Shown here piece by piece: positions 1-6,865 of a stretch of 64,000 nt of DNA. Positions within the stretch are counted from its first letter, which is position 1. Each line of letters starts with the position of its first letter. Position numbers and translations under genes: made by a program. Location: contig JAEXNT010000043.1 in the NCBI GenBank assembly GCA_023439545.1, positions 62,001 through 126,000 on the forward strand. Direction: 5' to 3'. This stretch comes from Bacillota bacterium. GTDB lineage: Bacteria > Bacillota > Clostridia > Acetivibrionales > DTU013. The notes under the pieces were generated by a model. That model had not been told where the DNA came from. It made no database searches and worked only from the letters and a program-made list of their open reading frames with translations.

Positions 1-911
1 AGCATTTCCGGCGATGAGCCCGCAAGCGTATACCCGTCAAATTTCAGATAGTACATATACGGGCCCGGGTTGATAGTCCTAAGAGCACGGTAGACATTCA
101 GCGGGCTGCAGGCGGTATTGATGCGCAGCCTTTGAGAAAGCACCACCTGAAAGATGTCTCCGTTTGTAATATATTCTTTTGCCTTGTTGACGTTTTCACA
201 GAATTGTTCCCGGCTGACATTGCTATCTATCCTGCGGCCGCCGCCTGATACAGCGGATATGGGCGTGACCCCGGCAGACGCAGGCATGACCCCGTTTGTC
301 AGCATTCTTCCTGCCTCCCTGAGTTCCTCGCGAATCTCATTGATCCTGCTTATCACGGTATTGTACCCGCGCTCTATCGTTCCGCAGTCCGTATGCAGAT
401 TTACGATTACATGAAGCTTGTGCCTGAAATGGTCGAAAGCTATGACTTCGTCTGCGAACATGAAATGTATTTCCGGTATTTCCAGATCGTCGTCCGGTAT
501 ATCCGGCAGCCTTTCGAAATAACGTGCAATATCGTATCCGAAAAATCCGACCGCCCCGCCGTTGAACCTCGGAAGGTTTTTGACCGGCGCTCCCTTGTGT
601 CCGGCCATCAATTCCTTCATGACTTCAAAAGGATTACTTTCGGCGACCTCGCGCCTGCCGCTCCTGTAAGTCAGTTCCGTCCGCCTGCCGCTGCCTTTCA
701 AGGTCAGGAAAGGATTCCTGCCGATAAATGAAAATCTGCCCCACTTTTCTCCGCCCTCTACGCTTTCGAGCAAAAAGCAGAAATCGCTCTTCTCAAACCG
801 CCTGAAGACGCTGATAGGGGTCTCCATATCCGCATATACTTCGCAGGATACAGGTATTATGTTATAATTGCGCGCTAATTCCTTGACGCTTTCAAGATCG
901 GGATAATACAA
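1..911 (-). CDS. trpE: Anthranilate synthase component I (5' part, cut by window start)
   Basis: TrpE uses chorismate and ammonia (from TrpG) to make anthranilate, the first committed step of tryptophan synthesis. About 303 codons are visible; the family is usually about 490 residues. The start is a TTG preceded 8 nt upstream by a strong GGAGGAG site. The LLES motif at residues 47-50, with a serine 11 residues further on, and an NPGPYMYY motif near residue 285 match the tryptophan feedback site of TrpE and argue against PabB. The chorismate-binding core lies mostly beyond the window edge. The gene is divergent from ychF and stands behind a leader with TRAP-type features (957-1014 and 920-939). 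Other trp genes presumably follow to the left. Confidence 0.93.
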   Translation of the reverse strand, partial: MYYPDLESVKELARNYNIIPVSCEVYADMETPISVFRRFEKSDFCFLLESVEGGEKWGRFSFIGRNPFLTLKGSGRRTELTYRSGRREVAESNPFEVMKELMAGHKGAPVKNLPRFNGGAVGFFGYDIARYFERLPDIPDDDLEIPEIHFMFADEVIAFDHFRHKLHVIVNLHTDCGTIERGYNTVISRINEIREELREAGRMLTNGVMPASAGVTPISAVSGGGRRIDSNVSREQFCENVNKAKEYITNGDIFQVVLSQRLRINTACSPLNVYRALRTINPGPYMYYLKFDGYTLAGSSPEM

Positions 912-919
912 TCGAAGCC

Positions 920-939
920 CTCCTCCGTAATGGAAGGAG
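920..939 (-). promoter_or_regulatory. Shine-Dalgarno sequestering hairpin of trpE
   Basis: On the minus strand CTCCTTC (933-939) can pair with GGAGGAG (920-926) across a 6-nt loop, seven pairs including one G-U. This buries the whole trpE Shine-Dalgarno sequence. The left arm lies at the end of a CU-rich stretch (934-954) that can pair instead with the GAG-rich segment upstream, so the two folds look mutually exclusive. There is no U-tract, which favours translational control over termination. Confidence 0.65.
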
Positions 940-956
940 AGTATGAGAGATGAAGC

Positions 957-1014
957 CTCTTCTCTTCTCAACTCTGCTCTTCTCTTCTAAACTAATCTAC
1001 TCTTCTCATCTTGC
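957..1014 (-). promoter_or_regulatory. TRAP-like binding site: eleven (G/U)AG triplets in the trpE leader
   Basis: Read on the minus strand from 1014 to 957, the leader RNA holds eleven GAG or UAG triplets. Seven consecutive ones (UAG, UAG, UAG, GAG, GAG, GAG, GAG, 997 to 965) are separated by exactly 2 nt; the others are spaced 0, 2, 5 or more nt. The TRAP protein (MtrB) of Bacillus is an 11-mer that wraps RNA around eleven such triplets with 2-3 nt spacers. The stretch lies between the trpE promoter and start codon. The match is direct; binding is inferred, and no mtrB gene is in this window. Confidence 0.7.
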
Positions 1015-1040
1015 TCTGGTCTGACTAAATGGTTTATGAA

Positions 1041-1070
1041 ATTATAACACTTGTACGTGCAATAATGCAA
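1041..1070 (-). promoter_or_regulatory. trpE promoter
   Basis: Minus strand -35 TTGCAT (1065-1070), 18-bp spacer, -10 TATAAT (1041-1046). Transcription would begin near 1034 and give a leader of about 120 nt containing the (G/U)AG array and the hairpin over the ribosome site. Confidence 0.6.
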
Positions 1071-1088
1071 CAGGAATTTTCACATGTG

Positions 1089-1117
1089 TTGCATTGAACA
1101 GGCCAATAATATATAAT
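1089..1117 (+). promoter_or_regulatory. ychF promoter
   Basis: Plus strand -35 TTGCAT (1089-1094), 17-bp spacer, perfect -10 TATAAT (1112-1117), about 44 nt upstream of the ychF start. It is back to back with the trpE promoter. Confidence 0.6.
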
Positions 1118-1160
1118 TTACGTGTTCCAAAAATCAAAGAATCCGAGGAAGGTCGATATA

Positions 1161-2255
1161 ATGAAACTTGGCATAGTAGGACTTCCCAACGTGGGCAAAA
1201 GCACACTGTTCAACGCAATCACAAAAGCGGGCGCGGAAATAGCCAATTACCCGTTTTGTACCATAGAACCCAACGTGGGGATCGTCGCAGTCCCCGATGA
1301 ACGTCTCGACAAGCTTGCAGAGATGTACTCCCCTGAAAAAATCACTCCGACTACCGTCGAATTTGTCGATATTGCAGGGCTCGTAAAAGGAGCAAGCAAG
1401 GGCGAAGGACTCGGAAACAAGTTTCTTGCCCATATACGGGAGGTCGACGCCATCGTACATGTCGTTCGCTGTTTCGATGACGGCAACATCGTTCACGTAG
1501 ACGGTTCGGTCAACCCCTCACGCGATATTGAAACAATAAACCTCGAATTGATATTCGCAGATCTCGAAATGCTTGACAAGCGCATAGACCGTACGCGCAA
1601 GATGCTGAAGGGCGGAGACAAGAAGTTCCAGGCGGAGATCGAACTGTACGAACGGATCAAAGCCGCGCTTGAAGGCGGCACACCTGTCAGGACGATGAAG
1701 TTCAGTCCAGAAGAGCTACTGCTTGTAGACCAGCTGTTCCTGCTGACATCAAAGCCTGTGCTGTATGCGGCCAACGTTTCCGAGGACGACCTTCAGTCAG
1801 GCAAGTCGAACCCCTATCTCGCCGAGCTTATGAAGCTCGCTAGGGACGAGGGCTCCGAAGTGCTCGTGATATGCGCAAAAATAGAGGAAGAGATAACTCA
1901 GTTCGAAGATGAAGAGAAGGCAATGTTCCTGGAAGAACTGGGCCTTAAGGAATCCGGCCTCGACAGGCTCATAAAGTCAAGTTATAAGCTGCTCGGGCTA
2001 ATGAGCTTTCTTACCGCAGGAACACCGGAAGTCAGGGCCTGGACCATCGTAAGGGGCACAAAGGCTCCTCAGGCTGCCGGCAAAATCCACAGCGACTTTG
2101 AACGAGGCTTTATAAGAGCGGAAATAGTGGCTTACGACGATCTCATGAGATGCGGTTCGTATAACGCGGCTCGCGAAAAGGGGCTTGTCCGTTCCGAAGG
2201 CAAGGAGTACGTGATGCAGGACGGAGACGTCACCCTGTTCAGGTTCAACGTATAA
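1161..2255 (+). CDS. ychF: Ribosome-binding ATPase YchF (Obg family)
   Basis: YchF is a universally conserved P-loop protein of the Obg family that binds ribosomes and prefers ATP over GTP. The product has 364 residues, the usual family length. The P-loop GLPNVGKS is at residues 7-14, DIAGLV follows near residue 70, and the GTP-specifying NKxD motif is replaced by NVSE, as is typical of YchF. The C-terminal part from about residue 280 is the TGS-type domain. The start was set at the ATG after GAGGAAGG; an in-frame ATG 39 nt upstream lacks a ribosome site. A bidirectional terminator follows. Confidence 0.95.
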   Translation: MKLGIVGLPNVGKSTLFNAITKAGAEIANYPFCTIEPNVGIVAVPDERLDKLAEMYSPEKITPTTVEFVDIAGLVKGASKGEGLGNKFLAHIREVDAIVHVVRCFDDGNIVHVDGSVNPSRDIETINLELIFADLEMLDKRIDRTRKMLKGGDKKFQAEIELYERIKAALEGGTPVRTMKFSPEELLLVDQLFLLTSKPVLYAANVSEDDLQSGKSNPYLAELMKLARDEGSEVLVICAKIEEEITQFEDEEKAMFLEELGLKESGLDRLIKSSYKLLGLMSFLTAGTPEVRAWTIVRGTKAPQAAGKIHSDFERGFIRAEIVAYDDLMRCGSYNAAREKGLVRSEGKEYVMQDGDVTLFRFNV

Positions 2256-2275
2256 TAATCCCGTGCAAACTTTAA

Positions 2276-2314
2276 AACACTTGTGAGTTGCTGGAAATCA
2301 CAAGTGTTTTTATT
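2276..2314. terminator. Bidirectional terminator between ychF and def
   Basis: An 11-bp perfect stem (AACACTTGTGA, 2276-2286, with 2298-2308) and an 11-nt loop, followed by T-rich sequence on the plus strand and TTTTAAAGTTT on the minus strand. It sits between the convergent ychF and def. Confidence 0.8.
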
Positions 2315-2322
2315 GACTTTAA

Positions 2323-2778
2323 TCACAGCTTTATATATTCATAAACTAAATCGGTAAAAAGAATACCTTCCAAATGGTCAATTTCATGGCAGAAACACTT
2401 TGCCAAATCTCCCGTGCCTGTCATAACAATTTGCTCTCCATTCTCATTTAGCGCCTGGATTGTTACATTAACAGGTCTTTTTAATTTACCCCATTTATTG
2501 GGAATACTTAAGCAGCCTTCTATAACTTCCCGTACTCCCTCTTTCTCCGTTATAACCGGATTTACCAATTTTATAAGACCTTGTCCCATATCTATTACAA
2601 CCAATCGCTTTAATATACCTATCTGCGGGGCCGCTAACGCGCCGCCGTTTTCAGTATTATGCAAAGTATCGGCCATATCGTTTAGTATTTCTCTTATTTT
2701 GTCATCAACAACTTCGACTGCTCTACTTTTTTTCCTTAATATTTCGTCATTAAACAATCTTATCTGTCTCAATGCCAT
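2323..2778 (-). CDS. def: Peptide deformylase
   Basis: Peptide deformylase removes the formyl group from the initiator methionine of new proteins. The 151-residue product has the three family motifs: GGALAAPQIG near residue 46 (consensus GxGLAAPQxG, with Ala in place of the second Gly), EGCLSIP near residue 87, and HEIDHLEG near residue 131 with the two metal-binding histidines and the catalytic glutamate. The ATG directly follows the TGA of the upstream XRE regulator, so the two are probably translationally coupled. It lacks the usual def-fmt context, so it is probably an accessory deformylase; that is inference. The sequence is more AT-rich than most neighbours. Confidence 0.92.
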   Translation of the reverse strand: MALRQIRLFNDEILRKKSRAVEVVDDKIREILNDMADTLHNTENGGALAAPQIGILKRLVVIDMGQGLIKLVNPVITEKEGVREVIEGCLSIPNKWGKLKRPVNVTIQALNENGEQIVMTGTGDLAKCFCHEIDHLEGILFTDLVYEYIKL

Positions 2779-3015
2779 TCAAACTACACCTCTACTTTGT
2801 TCTGCTCTCGATTTTCTTTCACTTTCTTCGAAAAGAAAAATTTCCTCTATGCTGCTGTGAAATGCCTTGGCAATTTCATAGGCCAACCATATGGAAGGTT
2901 CAAACTTCCCCGTTTCAATAGCATTAATTGCTTGTCTTGATACGCCCACAAGCTCTCCCAATTGTTCCTGGGTCAGCCCTGATTTTTCACGAAATTGCTT
3001 GATTCTATTCTTCAA
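2779..3015 (-). CDS. Small XRE-family transcriptional regulator
   Basis: A 78-residue DNA-binding protein. Residues 3-58 form a classical helix-turn-helix domain of the XRE/Cro type (LTQEQLGELVGVSRQAIN is the core), followed by a short charged tail. This size class usually acts as a dimeric repressor. The start is a TTG after GGGGTGAT. Its stop codon abuts the deformylase ATG, so the two form a bicistron. The upstream region holds a near-consensus promoter flanked by two 13-bp direct repeats, which fits autoregulation. The ligand or signal is unknown. Confidence 0.88.
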   Translation of the reverse strand: MKNRIKQFREKSGLTQEQLGELVGVSRQAINAIETGKFEPSIWLAYEIAKAFHSSIEEIFLFEESERKSRAEQSRGVV

Positions 3016-3030
3016 TAAGTATCACCCCTG

Positions 3031-3093
3031 TAATGTTTACCTTACATTATCAATATAACATTATCTTTACGATGTGTCAAGTTAACCTTACAT
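3031..3093 (-). promoter_or_regulatory. Promoter and probable operator of the XRE-def bicistron
   Basis: Minus strand -35 TTGACA (3075-3080), 17-bp spacer, -10 TATATT (3052-3057). Two copies of ATGTAAGGTWAAC flank it: 3035-3047 downstream of the -10, and 3081-3093 just upstream of the -35, 46 bp apart and identical at 12 of 13 positions. The downstream copy sits in the palindrome TAATGT(7 nt)ACATTA at 3031-3049. The placement suits repression by the adjacent XRE protein. Confidence 0.6.
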
Positions 3094-3171
3094 ACTATGC
3101 AATAAAAAACAACAATAATTCCTGTGAATTCATTGCTGTCTTTTCGCCGGCACTTTCTCGGGTTTACCGAT

Positions 3172-3639
3172 TCATTTCCCAGCCTTCGTATTTACATTCG
3201 AAAGCTTTTTTATTTCACCGGCAGTAAGAATATTCTCGAGATCAATTATCGAAATGAGCTTGTCTCCCTTTCTTGCCACCTTTTTGAGGTAAGCCGCCGT
3301 CTCGCCGTTAATTATGCTCGGCGCGGGGTCGACTTCGCTGTCGGAGAATTTTACTATCTCAGAAACATCATTGACGATAAATCCTGCAAAATTGTCTTCT
3401 ATCCTCGTAACAAGTATCTTGGTCTTTTTGTTTACGGCTATATCGCCCATATCGAACCTCTTTGCAAGGTTGACGACAGGAAGTACGGATTCCCTGTAAT
3501 TCAGTATACCTTCAATGAATTTAGGTATTTTGGGCACTTTGGTGGCTTCCTGATATTTGATTATCTGAAACACCTGTGAAGCTTCCGCTCCGAAAAACTC
3601 ACCGTTGACTTCAAACACAACTACCTGCAGCTCACTCAT
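3172..3639 (-). CDS. cheW: CheW-like chemotaxis coupling protein
   Basis: CheW links chemoreceptors to the histidine kinase CheA on the inner face of the membrane. The 155-residue product is a single CheW domain: it opens with a beta strand (QVVVFEVNGEFFGAE), carries the IEGILNYRESVLPVVNLAKRF segment typical of the family near residues 42-62, and ends with a KGDKLISIIDLENIL strand and helix. No other chemotaxis gene is nearby, so it is an orphan copy that may serve a dispersed system. The start is an ATG after GGGAGGGTCATGA. Confidence 0.9.
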   Translation of the reverse strand: MSELQVVVFEVNGEFFGAEASQVFQIIKYQEATKVPKIPKFIEGILNYRESVLPVVNLAKRFDMGDIAVNKKTKILVTRIEDNFAGFIVNDVSEIVKFSDSEVDPAPSIINGETAAYLKKVARKGDKLISIIDLENILTAGEIKKLSNVNTKAGK

Positions 3640-3694
3640 TCATGACCCTCCCAAATTATGAAATTATTCCGGGTTGTCTTTTGTACGCCAATTT

Positions 3695-3810
3695 GCTTTA
3701 GCGTCAAAAGGGGACATTCCTTGTAATGGACATTGAAGGTGAGTCCCATATAGCTTTAGCGTCAAAAGGGGACATTCCTTGTAATGGACATTGAAGGTGT
3801 GTCCCCTTAC
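3695..3810. repeat. Two tandem copies of a 58-bp GGGGACA-type repeat
   Basis: Two direct copies (from 3695 and from 3753, period 58) of a unit that starts GCTTTAGCGTCAAAA and contains GGGGACATTCCTTGTAATGG. The second copy ends in TGTCCCC, so GGGGACA and TGTCCCC form terminal inverted repeats. An inverted copy lies beyond aroF at 5259-5338. The look is that of REP or RAYT-type palindromic repeats; no transposase is present. Confidence 0.8.
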
Positions 3811-3851
3811 ATTATATCATATATTCGACATAATGTTATAAAAAATCCTTC

Positions 3852-3880
3852 TTGACAATAAAATCGACCCATGCTACGAT
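3852..3880 (+). promoter_or_regulatory. Promoter of the T-box aroF unit
   Basis: -35 TTGACA (3852-3857), 17-bp spacer, -10 TACGAT (3875-3880), a few nucleotides before Stem I of the T-box. Confidence 0.55.
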
Positions 3881-3889
3881 TAAGAAAAT

Positions 3890-4167
3890 TTATAGCGAAT
3901 AGCTATGACAAGGGAAAGTAGACAGGAACTTACTCACAGCAATAATTGTGAAAACCAGCGAGCCGGGAATGGTGAGAGCCCGGTTGAGTAACCCGGCCGA
4001 AGTTCCCCTTCGAGCTGCAGGCTGAAGATCGTGTAGGCTGTGCCGGGTGTCCGCCGTTAAAAGGAAAAACGTATGAATGTACGTTGCAAAGCTGGGTTTT
4101 AACCAATTTGAGTGGTACCGCGAGAGAACAACTCTTCGTCTCATATAACTGACGAGGAGTTTTTTTA
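3890..4167 (+). ncRNA. T-box leader of aroF
   Basis: T-box RNAs sense uncharged tRNA and prevent termination. Stem I begins near 3890, with a kink-turn-like AUGAC/CGAG element, the AGUA half of a loop E near 3920 and a GGUGAGAG distal-loop motif near 3986. The T-box sequence GAGTGGTACCGCG is at 4110-4122, where the antiterminator bulge would bind the tRNA CCA end. A terminator follows. The specifier region reads GAAGUUCCCC: fixed spacing after GAA gives GUU, whereas UUC (Phe) would suit an aromatic pathway gene. The amino acid is therefore uncertain. Confidence 0.9.
4130..4167 (+). terminator. T-box-regulated intrinsic terminator
   Basis: AACTCTTCGTC (4130-4140) pairs with GACGAGGAGTT (4151-4161) over a 10-nt loop, 11 pairs with one G-U, followed by a run of T. 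It lies directly after the T-box sequence and would compete with the antiterminator. Confidence 0.9.
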
Positions 4168-4220
4168 TTTTCCGGAAAAACTGATGAATATAATGAAATA
4201 AGGCTTGGGAGGGCTTGACC

Positions 4221-5249
4221 ATGATCATTGTAATGAGTAAAAATGCCACAAGACAAGAGATCGACGACGTCGAACACAAATTATCAGACCTCGGATTTAA
4301 AACACACCCTATTATCGGTGATGTAAAAACGGTAATCGGCGCAATAGGCGACAAAAGGCTGCTTAACACCCATGCCATCTCATCGATGCCGGGCGTCGAA
4401 AACCTCGTGCCGATAATGAAACCCTTTAAGCTGGCAGGTAGAGAACTCAAGCAGGAACCGACGGTCATAGAAGTCGGAGGCTTGAAAATCGGCGGTGGCG
4501 AGATCATTGTAATGGCCGGGCCCTGCGCTATAGAAAGCGAGGAGAACTTTCTGGAAACTGCAATAAAGGTAAAAGAAGCCGGAGCCGGCATACTCAGGGG
4601 CGGCGCATTTAAACCGCGTTCTTCTCCGTACTCCTTCCAGGGTCTTGAGGAAGACGGGCTCAAGATCATGGCTAAAGCGCGTGAAATCACAGGCATGCCC
4701 ATCGTAACTGAGGTCGTCGATACACGCGACGTCAAAATGGTCGCATCATATGCGGACATTATACAGATAGGCGCCAGAAACATGCAAAACTTCAGGCTGC
4801 TGCAGGAAGTTGGCCAGACGTCGAAGCCCATACTGCTGAAGAGGGGTTTGGCCGCAACGATCGAGGAATGGCTGATGGCCGCCGAATACATCATGGCTGC
4901 CGGAAATCCGAACATCATCCTCTGCGAAAGAGGCATCAGGACTTATGAAACCTCCACAAGAAACACGATGGATATGAGCGCGATACCCGTAGTCAAGGAG
5001 CTTTCACACCTGCCAATAATAGTCGATCCGAGCCACGCGGCAGGTAATTGGAAGTACGTGGGTGCATTGTCCAAGGGCGCAGTAGCTACCGGGGCGGACG
5101 GGCTGATCATAGAGGTCCACCTCGATCCCCCGAATGCCCTGAGTGACGGGCCGCAATCGCTTAGGCCCGCTAAATTCTCCCAGCTCATGGAGGAACTCGA
5201 ACCCGTTGCAAAGGCCGTCGGACGCAGCATGACTGTTGTGCACAAGTAA
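4221..5249 (+). CDS. aroF: 3-deoxy-7-phosphoheptulonate (DAHP) synthase, type I beta
   Basis: DAHP synthase condenses phosphoenolpyruvate and erythrose 4-phosphate, the first step of the shikimate pathway. The 342-residue product has an N-terminal ferredoxin-like regulatory domain (about 1-70), as in the feedback-sensitive I-beta enzymes, followed by a TIM barrel. Barrel motifs are GPCAIES near 100, KPRSSPYSFQG near 130, QIGARNMQNF near 183, LLKRG near 208 and DPSHAAG near 270. The start was set at ATG 4221, 7 nt after GGGAGGG; a TTG two codons earlier is possible. Expression is controlled by the upstream T-box. The unit is bracketed by inverted repeats. Confidence 0.95.
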   Translation: MIIVMSKNATRQEIDDVEHKLSDLGFKTHPIIGDVKTVIGAIGDKRLLNTHAISSMPGVENLVPIMKPFKLAGRELKQEPTVIEVGGLKIGGGEIIVMAGPCAIESEENFLETAIKVKEAGAGILRGGAFKPRSSPYSFQGLEEDGLKIMAKAREITGMPIVTEVVDTRDVKMVASYADIIQIGARNMQNFRLLQEVGQTSKPILLKRGLAATIEEWLMAAEYIMAAGNPNIILCERGIRTYETSTRNTMDMSAIPVVKELSHLPIIVDPSHAAGNWKYVGALSKGAVATGADGLIIEVHLDPPNALSDGPQSLRPAKFSQLMEELEPVAKAVGRSMTVVHK

Positions 5250-5258
5250 ATAAGCGGG

Positions 5259-5338
5259 TATAATGTAAAGGGACACACCTTCAAATACCGTTACAAGGAA
5301 TGTCCCTTTTCGACGCTAAAGCTATATGGGACACACCA
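5259..5338. repeat. Inverted copy of the GGGGACA-type repeat
   Basis: The minus strand here reads GTCCCATATAGCTTTAGCGT, then AAAGGGACATTCCTTGTAA and finally GTGTGTCCCTTTACATTATA. It matches 3742-3815 in reverse orientation, including the same junction between copies. The T-box and aroF therefore lie between two roughly 75-bp inverted repeats. Confidence 0.8.
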
Positions 5339-5361
5339 ACAACCGGCTTAAAGGACTTGCG

Positions 5362-6081
5362 ATGAAAGTTTTGATTATAATACCCGCATACAATGAAGAA
5401 AAAAACCTTTCGGGGCTGCTTGACAGACTCGCAAAGGTCTGTCCGGAACATGACCTGGTCGTTATAAACGACAGTTCGGAGGACGGTACATTAAAGCTCT
5501 GCAGGGAGCGCGGCATACATGTTATAGATCTGCCTGTGAATCTGGGTATAGGCGGCGCAGTGCAGGCCGGTTACATGTATGCCCGCTACAGGAACTACGA
5601 TGCGGCAATACAGGTAGACGGAGACGGCCAGCATAATCCCGAATTCATCTCCATACTGCTGAACGAACTCGAGAAAGGCACGGATCTTTGCATCGGTTCG
5701 CGGTTCCTTTCCGACTCCGGCGGCGGTTTCCGTTCTACGGGCGTTCGCAGGTTTGCGATACGTTACTTCAGCAATTTGATACATTTGTTTACGGGTCTCA
5801 GGGTAACGGATCCGACTTCAGGCTTCAGGGCCTGCAATCGAAAGGGAATTCAGCTGTTTGCGGCCGATTATCCCCGCGATTACCCCGAACCGGAGTCTAT
5901 AGTGAATGCAGTCAAAAACAAACTGAATGTAAAAGAAGTGCCGGTCATAATGAACGAGCGTAAACAGGGCAAATCCTCGATCACGAGCGTGAAATCGGTC
6001 TACTACATGATCAAGGTAAGCCTTGCCGTGATATTGGCCTCCTTTTACGGATACAGGCGAACGGAGGCGGACCGTACATGA
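5362..6081 (+). CDS. Family 2 glycosyltransferase (dolichyl-phosphate mannose synthase-like)
   Basis: A GT-A fold enzyme likely to transfer a sugar from a nucleotide donor to a polyprenyl phosphate or cell-surface glycan. The 239-residue product begins with a Rossmann strand and IIIPAYNEEKNL, followed by VVINDSSEDGT and the metal-binding QVDGDGQH near residue 91. A single weakly hydrophobic segment near residues 214-230 may touch the membrane. ATG 5362 was chosen, after AAAGGA; the upstream in-frame ATG lies inside the repeat. Its stop overlaps the start of the next gene (ATGA), so the pair is coupled. The sugar and acceptor cannot be read from the sequence. Confidence 0.85.
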   Translation: MKVLIIIPAYNEEKNLSGLLDRLAKVCPEHDLVVINDSSEDGTLKLCRERGIHVIDLPVNLGIGGAVQAGYMYARYRNYDAAIQVDGDGQHNPEFISILLNELEKGTDLCIGSRFLSDSGGGFRSTGVRRFAIRYFSNLIHLFTGLRVTDPTSGFRACNRKGIQLFAADYPRDYPEPESIVNAVKNKLNVKEVPVIMNERKQGKSSITSVKSVYYMIKVSLAVILASFYGYRRTEADRT

Positions 6082-6449
6082 ACACAAGGCTCCAGATAAT
6101 AATGATAGCGGCTTCCCTGATATTTTTATTCTATATAGTCATGATGCTCCGCAATAGGAAGATAGAGCTGAAATATACGCTAACATGGCTCTTTGCCGGC
6201 CTGTGCCTTATCGTAGTCGCAGTTTTCCCAGGCCTTCTCAGACTGATTTCAAACCTTCTGAATATCGTGGAACCGGTCAATACGCTTTTCCTCTTTATTA
6301 TTTTCTTCCTGCTGCTAATACTTTTTACTCTTACAATAGCGATATCGAGAAACGCGATCCGCGTTAAAACGCTCACACAGGAAATCGGCATGCTTAAAAT
6401 GGAACTGGACAAGCTGGCGGATGACAAAAAGCGGGATAAAAAAGATTAG
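6078..6449 (+). CDS. DUF2304 family membrane protein
   Basis: A 123-residue protein with three hydrophobic helices (about residues 5-22, 33-52 and 66-88) and a charged, probably cytoplasmic coiled tail (about 95-123). Length and pattern match the DUF2304 family, often found right beside family 2 glycosyltransferases; the 4-bp overlap with the preceding gene supports a functional pair. It may anchor the transferase at the membrane, which is inference. Confidence 0.75.
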   Translation: MNTRLQIIMIAASLIFLFYIVMMLRNRKIELKYTLTWLFAGLCLIVVAVFPGLLRLISNLLNIVEPVNTLFLFIIFFLLLILFTLTIAISRNAIRVKTLTQEIGMLKMELDKLADDKKRDKKD

Positions 6450-6474
6450 GCTGACAATATAAGATAAAAATCAA

Positions 6475-6510
6475 GGTACTATCCATAAGGCCCCGGATAG
6501 TACCTTTTTT
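6475..6510 (+). terminator. Terminator after the glycosyltransferase/DUF2304 pair
   Basis: A perfect 10-bp stem (GGTACTATCC with GGATAGTACC), a 10-nt loop and six T. Confidence 0.9.
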
Positions 6511-6526
6511 ACTTCAACCTGATATC

Positions 6527-6715
6527 TTAATCCTGAACAAGATCTATGCTTCCAAGAATAATATGGGCCAGTCCCAATCCGAGCAACCCTGCGCCTATAG
6601 CTACTTTGGTATCCCGTTTTGTCATACCGTGCTTTTTCATGTCTATGCCTCTTAACGTAGCTCCGGCTGCCGTCACAACAGTACCCAGAATTATTGGCTT
6701 TATCCCTTCGCGCAC
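6527..6715 (-). CDS. Small hypothetical membrane protein
   Basis: A 62-residue protein with two glycine- and alanine-rich hydrophobic segments (about 7-22 and 39-58) around a basic segment. I do not recognise the family. The start is a GTG, 5 nt after GGGGGAG, and a TATAAT-like -10 lies at 6749-6754. It stands alone between two convergent units. Resemblance to the small protein at 34752 is only general (short, one or two Gly-rich helices). Confidence 0.6.
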   Translation of the reverse strand: MREGIKPIILGTVVTAAGATLRGIDMKKHGMTKRDTKVAIGAGLLGLGLAHIILGSIDLVQD

Positions 6716-6865
6716 ATGATCTCCCCCTTTTCATAAGATATAGATTCGATTATAGTTTTTAGATAACGAAAAAATTTTATGTATCTGAAACTATTTACTT
6801 TCGAAACCCGTGCCCTCGGAATTACCTCAAATCGCCAGAATATCACTATCTTCTTTCATCATGTG

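Noticed and set aside
51..912. Plus-strand frames over trpE
   Set aside because: They are shadows; the minus strand gives a continuous TrpE sequence from the TTG at 911 to the window edge.
1122..1160. Longer N-terminus for YchF
   Set aside because: The upstream ATG has no ribosome site and the family begins MKLGIVGLPNVGKS, which follows GAGGAAGG.
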